From: Chitinophaga sp. CF118
GTDB lineage: Bacteria > Bacteroidota > Bacteroidia > Chitinophagales > Chitinophagaceae
NCBI RefSeq assembly: GCF_900112615.1
Contig: NZ_FOMK01000010.1
Span: forward strand, 1-64,000
Length of the DNA: 64,000 bases
Direction: 5' to 3'
Positions 53,015 through 62,340 of this stretch are shown here, piece by piece. Each line of letters begins with the position of its first letter. Within the stretch, counting starts at the first letter, position 1. The position numbers and the translations under genes are program-made. The notes beneath the pieces are model-generated. The model made no database searches. It worked only from the letters and a program-made list of their open reading frames with translations, and had not been told where the DNA came from.

Positions 53015-53752
53015 ATGTTACGATGTTTCTATTTCCTGCTGCTTTTAATAGCACCTGCGGCCTTTGCTCAGAAGGGTGAGTGGTATACTTACAGCACCGG
53101 CAAAGCTCCTTTATGCCATCTCACTATCAATGATGATGAGCTGATTGTGGAAAGGATGGACCCTGCTTTCAGACAGGTGAAAATGATGGGGCAGCCGGGA
53201 AAGGATGGCGAACAGGAACATCTGAAGATTATAAAGAAGGTGAATGCCAATGACAGGGTATATATGATTTTTTTATCTGCAGATAATCTCTATTTCTGTA
53301 CTACCCTTAAATATTTCAGGAAGCAGGACTCCTTACAAATGTTTTGCGCTGATGGAGCCGATGACGGATACAAAACCCAGGATGAAGCGGTAGCCGCAGC
53401 TAAAAAAGATACAGGGACTCATTTCAGCATCACCTTGTTCCGCAAAGAACAATTGCAGGAACAGAAACGCCATACCCCGGTAGCAAAGATCACAGAAGCA
53501 GAGTTCAGGGATGCCTTGCAGCAGTTTACCCAATACATGGACCAGTTCTGGCAATACCGTGGATATGGGCGTTATGAACCTTATCATACCTGGACAAACC
53601 TCATTTATGGCAATGCCTTTGCCGCCTCTTTTGATCCCCGGTTTGATAAGCTAAGCCTTAATGCTAAGAATCTGAAAACACCCATTGCTCAGTATGGAAA
53701 TGACCCCGCCATTAAAAAATTATTACAGGATGCGGGTTTGGTGGAAGAATAA
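53015..53752 (+). CDS. Secreted protein of unknown function, coupled to the amidase
   Basis: This 245-residue protein begins with a signal peptide (MLRCFYFLLLLIAPAAFAQ). The mature part has no family I know. It contains a beta-rich N-terminal half (GEWYTYSTGKAPLCHLTIND) and a helical C-terminal half (EFRDALQQFTQYMDQFWQYR). It starts 2 bases after the amidase stop codon, so the two proteins are probably made together and may act together at the cell wall. No catalytic motif is visible. Confidence 0.78.
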   Translation: MLRCFYFLLLLIAPAAFAQKGEWYTYSTGKAPLCHLTINDDELIVERMDPAFRQVKMMGQPGKDGEQEHLKIIKKVNANDRVYMIFLSADNLYFCTTLKYFRKQDSLQMFCADGADDGYKTQDEAVAAAKKDTGTHFSITLFRKEQLQEQKRHTPVAKITEAEFRDALQQFTQYMDQFWQYRGYGRYEPYHTWTNLIYGNAFAASFDPRFDKLSLNAKNLKTPIAQYGNDPAIKKLLQDAGLVEE

Positions 53753-53817
53753 ATATCCTCGTCTAACTCTATTTGCACCTCTTTAGATATTATTTTGTCC
53801 TATTTAGTCTACGTGTT

Positions 53818-53847
53818 TTGTAGATTAATAAATGTATGTTAAATTTG
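53818..53847 (+). promoter_or_regulatory. Bacteroidota-type promoter for susC
   Basis: TTG at 53818-53820 is followed by 19 bases and then TAAATTTG at 53840-53847, an exact TAnnTTTG. It gives a leader of about 220 bases before the susC start codon at 54079. The rest of the 326-base spacer shows no gene. Confidence 0.78.
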
Positions 53848-54078
53848 CTGCTGTACTCAAAGCAAAGAAGAGATAATGTTCATTACCTATATTGTACATA
53901 GAGGCGCTGCCACAGACCTCTGTACAAGGCCAACGGATTCAATTTACCAGTCATGCATGGTACCTCACGGGTGCTGTAACTAATCATCAATTACTAAATA
54001 ATTTAACCATTGCGAATTGCTGCCACTAATCTGGCGGCCGGGCATTTCTTTGCCTTCCATTCTTTAAAACTGATACAT

Positions 54079-57000
54079 ATGAATAAACAATTACAAAAAG
54101 CCGGCAGGATCTTGCTCTTGCTATTAATGGGCTTCCAATTGGCTCACGCACAGGAGAACAGGATTTCCGGCGTAGTTACGTCCAAATCGGATGCGCAGCG
54201 TATACCGGGTGCTATCATTTCCGTAAAAGGAACTTCCCGTGGTACGCAGGCTGATGCTGACGGAAAGTTCTCTATCGTAGCCAGTGCTACAGATACACTC
54301 CGTTTTTCTTTTATCGGTTTTACTCCCATCGACCAGGTGGCGGGCAACAGTAAAACGATCAACATTGCGCTTGAGAGTACTGAAAGCCAGTTACACGAAG
54401 TGGTGGTAACTGCATTAGGTATTACCAAGGAAAAGCGTTCCCTGGGATATGCAGTGCAGGAACTGAAATCAAAGGATATTGCTGAGGCAAAGGAAACGAA
54501 CCTGGTAAATGCACTGGCAGGTAAATTAGCCGGTGTAACTGTTACCAACAGTCAGGGTAACCTCGGGTCTTCCCGTATTATCATCAGAGGCGAAACTTCC
54601 ATTGCTGGTAACAACCAGCCCCTATTTGTTATAGATGGATTACCGGTAGATAACAAACAGCTGGGGGTAGGTACCGGTCGTGATTTTGCTAATGCCATTG
54701 CAGATATCAACCCGGATGATATTGAATCCCTGAGCGTACTGAAAGGGCCAAATGCTGCTGCATTATATGGTAGCCGTGCATCTGCAGGTGTGATTGTAAT
54801 CAAAACAAAAACCGGCAAAGGACAGAAAGGACTGGGAATTACCGTGAATTCGGGCGCTACTTTTGAAAGCCTGTTGGTATTACCATCTTTCCAGAACTCA
54901 TACGGACAGGGTTCCGGCGGACAGTTTTCTTATGTAGATGGTAAAGGCGGTGGACTGAATGACGGTGTGGATGAAAGCTGGGGACCTAAAATGGATGGCC
55001 GTTTGATCAAACAATTCTTTTCTAAGGGAGAAGCAGTGCCGTTTGTAGCACATCCAGATAACGTAAAAGATTTTTATACAACCGGCTACACACTGAATAA
55101 TGGATTGTCTGTTGGTGGTAGTAATGAAAAAATGGATTACCGTTTTTCTTACAATAATACTAAACAAACAGGGATCCTGCCTAACACAGGCATCACCCGT
55201 AATACTTTTACTATCAACAATACTTATCGTATTACGCCTAAGTTAACGTTGAGCACTTTTGCCAACTATACAAAAGCGGGTGCAGATAATCTGCCTGGTG
55301 TGGATGGCAGACGTGGTAACAGTGTAACCCTGCAGTTTATATGGTTTGGTCGTCAGGTAGATACCCGCCTGCTGCGTAATTATAAAAATGCAGATGGTAC
55401 GGACTTCAACTGGAACCATAGCTATTACAGCAATCCTTACTGGATTCAGAATGAAAATACTGTTGGCCAGCAGCGTAACCGTTTCCTCGGTAATGCACGC
55501 CTTTCTTACAAGATCCAGGACTGGCTTACAGCAAATGTTCGTGTAGGTACAGATACTTACAATGATAAGCGTAAATATAAAGTAGCCTATTATACAAATG
55601 GTACTCCCTTCGGTTCTTACACAGAAGATAATTATGTGGTAACAGAAACTAATGGGGAGTTTACATTAAATGCGAATAAAAAGCTGAACAGCGATTTCAA
55701 TCTTGATGCGTTAGTAGGTGGTAACATCCGTACAAATCAATATGAGCAAAACTATCAGCAGGCACCTAAACTGGCAGTAAAAGATGTATATACACTTAAC
55801 AACTCCAGAGATCCGCTTGTTTCTACCAGTGTTTTAACCCGTGCAAAAGTATACAGCACATTTGCATCTGCGCAACTTGCGTTCAGGGATTATGCGTTTC
55901 TGAATTTCACTGCGCGTAATGACTGGTCTTCTACATTACCTTCTACCAGCAACTCTTATTTCTATCCTTCTGTGAATGCAAGTGTGATATTAAGTGAAGC
56001 ATTGCATATTTCCGGTCCCGTATTATCACTCCTGAAAATCAGAGGTGGCTGGGCACAGGTGGGAGGAGATACTGACCCATATAGACTTATCAGAACTTAC
56101 CCTTTCAGTCAGCCTTTTGGTAGCTATCCGCTGGAAACAGTTAGCGATAAATATTACAGCCCTGACTTGAAACCTGAGTTGACCCGTTCTACGGAAGTAG
56201 GTGTGGAAGCCGCATTCTTAGATAATCGTATCAGAACAGATATTACCTATTATACTTCCAGCAGCTTTAACCAGATATTACTAGCGGATGTAAGTCCGAC
56301 GACAGGAAGTTTACAACGGCAATTGAATGGTGGGCAGATCGATAATCATGGTATAGAAGTAACCTTAGGGGTAACACCAGTTTCCTCTGCCTCCGGTTTC
56401 CGTTGGGATGTGAATTTCAACTATGCAAGGAATGTAAGTAAGGTAATAGAGTTAGATAAACAAGGTCTTCTGAATGATTATGTGTTGGGTAGTTCCGGTA
56501 ACATACAGGTATTGGCCAGCAAAGGAAAACGTTATGGTGCTTTATACGGAAAGGCTTACAAACGCAATGACCAGGGCCAGATTCTGGTGAGTGCAAGTGG
56601 TGCACCTGTTATTGATGATAATAAGAAAGTCCTCGGATACTTTACGCCAAAATGGACCGGCAGTGTAAACAACAGCTTCTCTTTTAAAGGATTTTCTCTC
56701 GGCTTCCTGATTGATACCCGTCAGGGTGGTTCTATCTGGTCTGGTACTAACTACACTGGTATTTATACAGGTGTGCTGGCTGCAAGTCTTCCCGGCCGAG
56801 ATGAAGAGCATGGAGGTATTCCTTACTACTATGCAAATAACAATCAGCAGGGAACGGCGGTACGTTTGGATAATCATACATCCGCTTCACCTAATGGCGA
56901 AACAGTATATCATGATGGTATCATCTTTAATGGTGTAACTGCCGATGGTAAAAAGAATGAAGCCATCTTACCTGCACAGCGTTATTATAAAGCGGTGTAC

Positions 57001-57276
57001 AACAGCTCTCTGAATGAAAGCAGTGTATATGATGCTTCTTTTATTAAGCTACGCGAAGTAAGACTCGGATATACCCTGTCACAGGAGTTGAGTCACAAAC
57101 TGGGACTACAGGCGGTAAACTTTACAGTAACGGCTCGTAACCTCTGGTATATCGATAAGAAAGTACCAAATATAGATCCTGAAACCGCTTTCAATACTGG
57201 CAACGGGCAGGGACTGGAAACGTTGCAGATCCCTACTGTACGCAGTCTGGGGGTTAATCTGAAAGTATCGTTCTAA
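54079..57276 (+). CDS. susC: SusC/RagA-family TonB-dependent outer-membrane receptor
   Basis: I use the ATG at 54079 (1065 residues), which starts a good signal peptide (MNKQLQKAGRILLLLLMGFQ, ending AHAQ). An in-frame TTG at 54010 adds 23 residues before it. An N-terminal CarboxypepD-regulatory-like domain (about 26-110, ISGVVTSKSDAQRIPGAII) precedes the plug (VVVTALGITKEKRSLGYAVQ, LIIRGETS-like RIIIRGETSIAG, FVIDGLPVD) and the beta-barrel. It imports oligosaccharides or other large ligands with its SusD partner, energised by TonB. SusD follows after 21 bases. No glycosidase, sensor or regulator is directly linked, so the substrate is not clear. Confidence 0.95.
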   Translation: MNKQLQKAGRILLLLLMGFQLAHAQENRISGVVTSKSDAQRIPGAIISVKGTSRGTQADADGKFSIVASATDTLRFSFIGFTPIDQVAGNSKTINIALESTESQLHEVVVTALGITKEKRSLGYAVQELKSKDIAEAKETNLVNALAGKLAGVTVTNSQGNLGSSRIIIRGETSIAGNNQPLFVIDGLPVDNKQLGVGTGRDFANAIADINPDDIESLSVLKGPNAAALYGSRASAGVIVIKTKTGKGQKGLGITVNSGATFESLLVLPSFQNSYGQGSGGQFSYVDGKGGGLNDGVDESWGPKMDGRLIKQFFSKGEAVPFVAHPDNVKDFYTTGYTLNNGLSVGGSNEKMDYRFSYNNTKQTGILPNTGITRNTFTINNTYRITPKLTLSTFANYTKAGADNLPGVDGRRGNSVTLQFIWFGRQVDTRLLRNYKNADGTDFNWNHSYYSNPYWIQNENTVGQQRNRFLGNARLSYKIQDWLTANVRVGTDTYNDKRKYKVAYYTNGTPFGSYTEDNYVVTETNGEFTLNANKKLNSDFNLDALVGGNIRTNQYEQNYQQAPKLAVKDVYTLNNSRDPLVSTSVLTRAKVYSTFASAQLAFRDYAFLNFTARNDWSSTLPSTSNSYFYPSVNASVILSEALHISGPVLSLLKIRGGWAQVGGDTDPYRLIRTYPFSQPFGSYPLETVSDKYYSPDLKPELTRSTEVGVEAAFLDNRIRTDITYYTSSSFNQILLADVSPTTGSLQRQLNGGQIDNHGIEVTLGVTPVSSASGFRWDVNFNYARNVSKVIELDKQGLLNDYVLGSSGNIQVLASKGKRYGALYGKAYKRNDQGQILVSASGAPVIDDNKKVLGYFTPKWTGSVNNSFSFKGFSLGFLIDTRQGGSIWSGTNYTGIYTGVLAASLPGRDEEHGGIPYYYANNNQQGTAVRLDNHTSASPNGETVYHDGIIFNGVTADGKKNEAILPAQRYYKAVYNSSLNESSVYDASFIKLREVRLGYTLSQELSHKLGLQAVNFTVTARNLWYIDKKVPNIDPETAFNTGNGQGLETLQIPTVRSLGVNLKVSF

Positions 57277-57297
57277 TCAATTATTAAACAGAAGATC

Positions 57298-58728
57298 ATG
57301 AAATTATTCAAATATATATTTTGGCTGGCAGGTGCAGTACTGATATTATCAGGTTGCAAGAAAGAGCTGGAACGCATAAACAGAAATCCGAATGAAGCGC
57401 AAACGGCACAACCGGATTACCTGCTCTCTAACGGGATCAAAGCAAATATAGATACTTACTGGGGCAATGATGCAGCTATGGAAACCAGCCTGCTGTATGT
57501 ACAGTACTGGTCTAAGATCCAGTATACTGATCCTGATAAATATATTCCAGCTGCCACCAGTATTCAAACGATATGGAGCAACTTTTATGCACAGGGAGTA
57601 CAGGACTTTACCACACTTGCACAACTGGGAGATAGCCTGCATAATCCCAACTATAAAGCAGTTGCGCTGATTATGCGTTCCTGGATTTTCCAGGTGCTGA
57701 CAGATTTTTATGGTGATGTACCATATTCTGAAACAGCAAATATTGAAGTATATCCTACTCCTAAATATGATGAACAGAAAGATATCTATATAGGGTTACT
57801 GGCAGAACTGAAAACTGCTGTAGGACTGATCAGCACTACTGATAATCCAATAGCCGGAGATATCCTTTATAACGGAGATCTCACAAAATGGAAGAAGTTT
57901 GCCAATTCATTAAGGCTGCGGATTGCACTACGTATATCGGACCGTGAGTTTGAAACTGCAAAGGCAGTATTTGATGAAATAGGCGCTGACAATACTGGAT
58001 TAATTGCAGCCAATACAGAGAATGCACAACTGGTTTACCTGGCATCTCCCAATCAGAATCCGGTAGCTAAAAACAGGGAAACCCGTAACGACTACCGCAT
58101 CAGCAAAAGTATTGTAGACAAACTGAAATCATTGAATGATCCCCGCTTAACTATCTATGCGGCATTGCCAAAGGATACGAATGTGATAATCGGTGTTACC
58201 AATGGTTTGCCTACAGATTCTGCTTCCCGTTTAGGGCTGAATAAAACATCCGATGTAGGTGCTGTTTTCACAGCTACAACCGCACCTGCTGTTCTCTTCA
58301 ACTATTCAGAGTTATTGTTTATTAAAGCAGAGGCCGCCCAGCGCGGTTTGCTTTCCGGTGATGCAGCCGACCTTTATGCCCAGGCTGTAACAGCTTCTCT
58401 GAAGCAGTATGGCGTGAGTGATGCAACCGTAGCTACTTATCTTTTACAACCGGCGGTATTATATAACGCCGCTAATTATAAGCAGTCTATCGGAGATCAG
58501 AAATGGCTGGCCTTGTTTGGAGATGGACTAGAAGGTTTTGCAGAATGGCGCAGGCTGGATTATCCTCAATTGACATCTGCTTATGCAGGTGCACTGGAAG
58601 GTAAAATTCCTTTAAGGCTTACTTATCCTTCAGGAGAGCAGGCATTAAATGGTGTAAGTTATAAAGCGGCTGTTGTCCACCAGGGCGCAGATCAGTTGAT
58701 CACCCGTTTGTGGTTTGATCAACAATAA
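57298..58728 (+). CDS. susD: SusD/RagB-family outer-membrane lipoprotein
   Basis: This 476-residue protein has a lipoprotein signal peptide (Cys20, ILSGC) and a SusD/RagB-type helical fold. It looks like the SusD-like family of shorter members (LERINRNPNEAQTAQPDYLL, RSWIFQVLTDFYGDVPYSETA, FNYSELLFIKAEAAQRGL, FAEWRRLDYP). The family caps the SusC barrel and binds the glycan at the surface. It is 21 bases downstream of susC and ends in a strong terminator, so the unit is two genes only. Confidence 0.94.
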   Translation: MKLFKYIFWLAGAVLILSGCKKELERINRNPNEAQTAQPDYLLSNGIKANIDTYWGNDAAMETSLLYVQYWSKIQYTDPDKYIPAATSIQTIWSNFYAQGVQDFTTLAQLGDSLHNPNYKAVALIMRSWIFQVLTDFYGDVPYSETANIEVYPTPKYDEQKDIYIGLLAELKTAVGLISTTDNPIAGDILYNGDLTKWKKFANSLRLRIALRISDREFETAKAVFDEIGADNTGLIAANTENAQLVYLASPNQNPVAKNRETRNDYRISKSIVDKLKSLNDPRLTIYAALPKDTNVIIGVTNGLPTDSASRLGLNKTSDVGAVFTATTAPAVLFNYSELLFIKAEAAQRGLLSGDAADLYAQAVTASLKQYGVSDATVATYLLQPAVLYNAANYKQSIGDQKWLALFGDGLEGFAEWRRLDYPQLTSAYAGALEGKIPLRLTYPSGEQALNGVSYKAAVVHQGADQLITRLWFDQQ

Positions 58729-58826
58729 AGACTGTCATCATACCGTATCTTTTATTGTAAATAAGAAGGGGATGCATCAGAAATAAATGAAGGGCCGGAG
58801 AATTGTATATCTCCGTTAGGGACCCC

Positions 58827-58868
58827 AAAAAAGAGAGCCTGTATCGTCTGATACAGGCTCTCTTTTTT
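58827..58868 (+). terminator. Rho-independent terminator of susC-susD
   Basis: A perfect 18-bp stem AAAAAAGAGAGCCTGTAT (58827-58844) / ATACAGGCTCTCTTTTTT (58851-58868) has a 6-base loop. A smaller hairpin, CGGAGA/TCTCCG, lies just upstream at 58796-58815. Confidence 0.92.
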
Positions 58869-58986
58869 CCCGGTTGCGTAAATTCTTTTCCGCTTTTGCC
58901 TTATTTATAGTAGATAGATTCTACAACTTTGTAAAACTAATCAGATACACATTTCTTCAATTTGTAATAGTAAAAAGTGATGAATC

Positions 58987-59016
58987 AAGCCCTGGTATTT
59001 GCCGGGGCTTTTACTT
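58987..59016 (+). terminator. Second hairpin with a T tract, plus strand
   Basis: AAGCCCTGG (58987-58995) and CCGGGGCTT (59002-59010) form a 9-bp stem with one wobble, followed on the plus strand by TTACTTTTAT. It lies 119 bases after the susD terminator, so it could end a short plus-strand RNA. It could also serve as a weak end signal for the convergent dehydrogenase gene. Confidence 0.4.
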
Positions 59017-59802
59017 TTATAGCACTGGTGTTTTACCGCCATCCACTGAGATATTTATGCCTGTAATATAACCCGCAGCAGGGGTAGCCAGGAACGTAAC
59101 TGCAGCAGCTATCTCTTTTGCATCACCAAACCGCTTCATCGGAATCTCGCTCAGCATTTCTTCTTCAATTGTATTAATGGGGGCATTACGCTTGGTAGCA
59201 ATAGCTGCCATCAGGGATTTCAACCTTGTAGTATTGGTAGAACCAGGCAATACATTGTTCACTGTAATACCATAGGGTGCCAGTTCTCCGGCAAGTGTTT
59301 TGGCCCAGGAGGCTACAGCCCATCGTACAGTATTGGAAACGCCCAGGTTTTTAAGCGGTGTTTTTACAGAAGTGGAAATGATATTGATAATACGGCCGTA
59401 ACCGGCAGCCGTCATACCTGCAATCACTGCCTGCACCAGTATATGGTTGCATATAAGGTGTTGCTGGAAGGTATCAGTAAATTCGTGGGTATCTGCATCA
59501 ATGAGTGGCCCACCTTTGGGGCCACCCGTATTATTGACTAATATATGTACCGCCTTACGGCTGATAATTCCTTTTACAGCATCTTCTATCTGCCTGGTAT
59601 CGCGGAAGTCGGCCACCACATAGCTGTGCTCCTGCAGATGTTCTACAGCCAGTGATTCAACAGCGTTTTGCAGGCTTTCTTTATTCCTTGCTAACAAAAT
59701 GCATTCTGCTCCAAGTATCGCCAGTTCTTTGGCCGTAGCCAGTCCGATACCCTGAGAGCTTCCACAGATAAGCGCGGTTTTCCCTTTTAACGAAAGTTCC
59801 AT
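59017..59802 (-). CDS. Short-chain dehydrogenase/reductase lacking the catalytic YxxxK
   Basis: This 261-residue SDR-fold protein has the NAD(P)-binding motif GSSQGIG (14-20) and the NNTGG stretch (90-94). The Ser of the catalytic set is present (IISTS, about 141-145). The YxxxK motif is replaced: the aligned region reads L153-G-V-S-N157, so Tyr is Leu and Lys is Asn. This fits the known BKR-like SDR subgroup whose members lack a perfect catalytic tetrad. It may still bind a nucleotide or catalyse by another route. It lies 75 bases downstream of a membrane acyltransferase gene on the same strand. Confidence 0.85.
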   Translation of the reverse strand: MELSLKGKTALICGSSQGIGLATAKELAILGAECILLARNKESLQNAVESLAVEHLQEHSYVVADFRDTRQIEDAVKGIISRKAVHILVNNTGGPKGGPLIDADTHEFTDTFQQHLICNHILVQAVIAGMTAAGYGRIINIISTSVKTPLKNLGVSNTVRWAVASWAKTLAGELAPYGITVNNVLPGSTNTTRLKSLMAAIATKRNAPINTIEEEMLSEIPMKRFGDAKEIAAAVTFLATPAAGYITGINISVDGGKTPVL

Positions 59803-59877
59803 ACTAATTCTAACTTATAATAAGCAATGCTAGCAAAGCACGTTGGGTTCACGAGGCTAATATAAGCATATCGGGCA

Positions 59878-61002
59878 TTACACACGTACGTATATACGCC
59901 TTTTATCCAGTATTTTACCCACAGTCCAGCAAAACAGCATATATATAAGGGCAAAAAGGAGCGAACCTACTTTGCCTGAAGCCACGGGCTGGAATATGGT
60001 AATATTTAACCATGCAAATGCGGTAACTGAGCCTATCATGAAAAAGTTCAGGAAAATAACGCCTACCTCAGACAACAGGTAAAGAAACAGCGGATTTTTA
60101 CCAAATACGGTGAAAAAGCCAGTCCACCCCGTTTTGCTTTTGAAATCGATAATATAGATCAGCGCGGAAAGGATCAGCAGGTCCAGCCCTATTGTATTCA
60201 GTACAAAAGAACTTGTCCATAATTTCTTGTTAACAGGAAACTGGGTATTCCATAACCAGGCTATCAGTACCAGTATTACGCCGGTAGATATCAGACGGGT
60301 GAGTCCTTCATTCGTTTTCCCTTTCTCCTGGATATATAATCCGGCCAGGTAACCACCAATCACATTCACAATAGCCGGCAGGGTACTGAGGATACCTTCG
60401 GGATCAAAGGCAAGGCCTTCACCATGGTACAGGTGACTATCGCCCATAATGAATTTATCTAAAAACAGGGCTGCATTGCTCTGCAATTCGTAAGGAGCAC
60501 CTGGCTGACCAAAGGCATACATGATAGCCCAGTAACCCAACAGTAATACCGCGCTCACTATCCATAATGTTTTCTTGGGTAAATAATGTATAAGAAGAGA
60601 CGCAAAGCAATAGCAGAGCGCAATACGTTGCAATACACCTAAAATACGGGTATCAGAAACAGGAATAAACTCCCAGTGGCCATCTGCGCCGGTACGGATA
60701 AATGGTAACCAGTACATTAAAAAGCCTAGTAAAAATATCAGCAGAGTCCGACGGAAAATCTTAGATAACACAGAGGCATTCCCCATCTGTTGATATTTCC
60801 GCATACTAAAGCTCATTGCATTACCCACCGCAAAAAGGAAGGAAGGGAATACCAGATCTGTAGGAGTAAAGCCATGCCATTTGGCGTGTTCCAGGGGAGC
60901 GAATATATCGTTCGTGCCGGGAGTATTAACGATGATCATAAAACAGACAGTCATTCCCCGGAAAACATCCAGTGGTAAAAAGCGTTGCGGTGTTGTTTGC
61001 AT
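59878..61002 (-). CDS. Membrane acyltransferase, heparan-alpha-glucosaminide N-acetyltransferase-like (DUF5009)
   Basis: This 374-residue multi-pass membrane protein has about 10 TM helices. The start RFLPLDVFRGMTVCFMIIVN, then GFTPTDLVFPSFLFAVGNAMS, is characteristic of the HGSNAT/YeiB-like acyltransferase group (DUF5009). These proteins are thought to move an acetyl group across the membrane onto a sugar amine. In Bacteroidota they often lie in carbohydrate-use loci, and here the neighbours are SusC/SusD and the galactose genes. It is transcribed divergently from the LacI regulator, with a 111-base gap that could hold a shared control region. Confidence 0.85.
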   Translation of the reverse strand: MQTTPQRFLPLDVFRGMTVCFMIIVNTPGTNDIFAPLEHAKWHGFTPTDLVFPSFLFAVGNAMSFSMRKYQQMGNASVLSKIFRRTLLIFLLGFLMYWLPFIRTGADGHWEFIPVSDTRILGVLQRIALCYCFASLLIHYLPKKTLWIVSAVLLLGYWAIMYAFGQPGAPYELQSNAALFLDKFIMGDSHLYHGEGLAFDPEGILSTLPAIVNVIGGYLAGLYIQEKGKTNEGLTRLISTGVILVLIAWLWNTQFPVNKKLWTSSFVLNTIGLDLLILSALIYIIDFKSKTGWTGFFTVFGKNPLFLYLLSEVGVIFLNFFMIGSVTAFAWLNITIFQPVASGKVGSLLFALIYMLFCWTVGKILDKRRIYVRV

Positions 61003-61113
61003 ATTTAATTATTAGCTAGTTATAAATATAATACAAGAATTCCCGCTATGCAATTAGAAAATTTGACATATTTCGGAATCATTTGTATACATTAGTATTA
61101 AACACTGCTTTTA

Positions 61114-62139
61114 TTGAACCACAAAGTAACTATAGCGGATATTGCGCGGGAGCTGAATCTTACGGGAGCCACCGTTTCCCGGGCATTAAATAACCGTAAG
61201 GGTACCAGTGAGGAGACCCGGAGAATGGTGCAGGAGACTGCCGAACGGATGAACTATCGTCGTGACAGAATTGCTTACTCGCTCCGCTCAGGCCGTACTA
61301 ATATTATAGGAGTGATTATTCCCAGCGCAGAAATCAATTTCTTCGGCTCTGTGGTACATGGAATAGAAAGCATGGCTAACAAGCACGGCTATAGCGTGCT
61401 TATTTATCAATCCAATGAACTGCCGGAATACGAGATTAAAGGAATTGAAACTTTCTTAAGCAGCCGGGTAGACGGCATTCTGGCATCTATTGCCAAAGAA
61501 ACTACCGATTTCAGCCATTACCTGGAAATAAAGGAAAGAGGGGTACCACTTGTGTTCTTTGACCGTGCAAATGATAGCCTCAATATTCCTTCTGTAGTAA
61601 TTAATGACTATAAAGGCGCTTATATTGCTACTGAACATCTTATCAGGCAGGGGTATAAAAGAATAGCTCATATAGCCGGACAGCAGCATCTGAAAATATT
61701 CAAGGACCGGCTGGATGGATATAAAGCAGCTCTGGAGGCCTATGGCATACCTGTGGAAAATGAGCTGGTCTATTATGGTAATGTATCTATAGATGCCGGT
61801 CGTCAGGCTATCCAGCACCTGCTGGCACTGTCCCGGCCGCCGGATGCCGTGTTTGCGGTAGAAGATTTTACTGCTTTGGGGGCCGTAAAAGAACTGAAAG
61901 ATAAAAAGATAGAGATTCCGGAAGCCTTTGGGGTAGTAGGATTTGCAAATGAATCTTTTGATGAACATATTACGCCCAGCCTATCCAGTATAGACCAGCA
62001 AACGGTGCAGATGGGTAAGGAGGCCTTTAGATTACTAATGGAACTAATAGAAGATAAAGGGGACGTTCGGGAGCATACTAAATCGAAAATAGTCCTTGAG
62101 CCTGTAGCTGTATTTCGGCAATCTTCAATGAGAAGATAA
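61114..62139 (+). CDS. LacI-family transcriptional regulator of the galactose locus
   Basis: This 341-residue protein is a complete LacI/GalR member. A TTG start at 61114 is needed because the HTH begins at residue 4 (HKVTIADIARELNLTGATVS, then RALNNRKG). No in-frame ATG lies upstream. The hinge and effector domain follow (RTNIIGVIIPSAEINFFGSV, RVDGILASI, LVFFDRAND, RQGYKRIAHIAGQQ). It lies upstream of galK and galT on the same strand. Two operator-like sites at 62163 and 62274 lie between it and galK, so it probably represses galK-galT, and perhaps itself. A sugar effector is likely but not shown. Confidence 0.88.
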   Translation: MNHKVTIADIARELNLTGATVSRALNNRKGTSEETRRMVQETAERMNYRRDRIAYSLRSGRTNIIGVIIPSAEINFFGSVVHGIESMANKHGYSVLIYQSNELPEYEIKGIETFLSSRVDGILASIAKETTDFSHYLEIKERGVPLVFFDRANDSLNIPSVVINDYKGAYIATEHLIRQGYKRIAHIAGQQHLKIFKDRLDGYKAALEAYGIPVENELVYYGNVSIDAGRQAIQHLLALSRPPDAVFAVEDFTALGAVKELKDKKIEIPEAFGVVGFANESFDEHITPSLSSIDQQTVQMGKEAFRLLMELIEDKGDVREHTKSKIVLEPVAVFRQSSMRR

Positions 62140-62162
62140 GCCACTCTCTTGCATAATTGAAA

Positions 62163-62174
62163 GTAAACGATTAC
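62163..62174. promoter_or_regulatory. LacI-type operator site 1
   Basis: GTAAACGATTAC is an imperfect palindrome (GTAA..CG..TTAC) of the LacI/GalR operator kind. It is the exact reverse complement of site 2 at 62274, and the centres are 111 bases apart. It lies 24 bases after the regulator's stop codon. Confidence 0.65.
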
Positions 62175-62271
62175 ATTTATTGACTGTTTCAATTCCTTGT
62201 AAATATAATTTAATGATTGTCAGTGTCTTATTATAAAAAGTGAGATAATTGAAGATTTTAAGGCAAGGTTA

Positions 62272-62303
62272 TTGTAATCGTTTACGTAAATCGCATAAAT
62301 TTG
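62272..62303 (+). promoter_or_regulatory. galK promoter
   Basis: TTG at 62272-62274, 21 bases of spacer and TAAATTTG at 62296-62303 match the Bacteroidota consensus. The LacI-type operator starts on the last base of the TTG and lies in the spacer, as expected for repression by steric block. Confidence 0.72.
62274..62285. promoter_or_regulatory. LacI-type operator site 2, overlapping the galK promoter
   Basis: GTAATCGTTTAC is the exact reverse complement of site 1. It begins at the end of the -33 TTG and fills part of the spacer before the TAAATTTG box, so a bound repressor would block the polymerase. Confidence 0.7.
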
Positions 62304-62340
62304 AATATTGATTCCACTTTTGTAAAAACAGACTGATTCC

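Noticed and set aside
54010..54078. TTG start 23 codons before the susC ATG
   Set aside because: The added residues precede a complete signal peptide that starts at the ATG at 54079.
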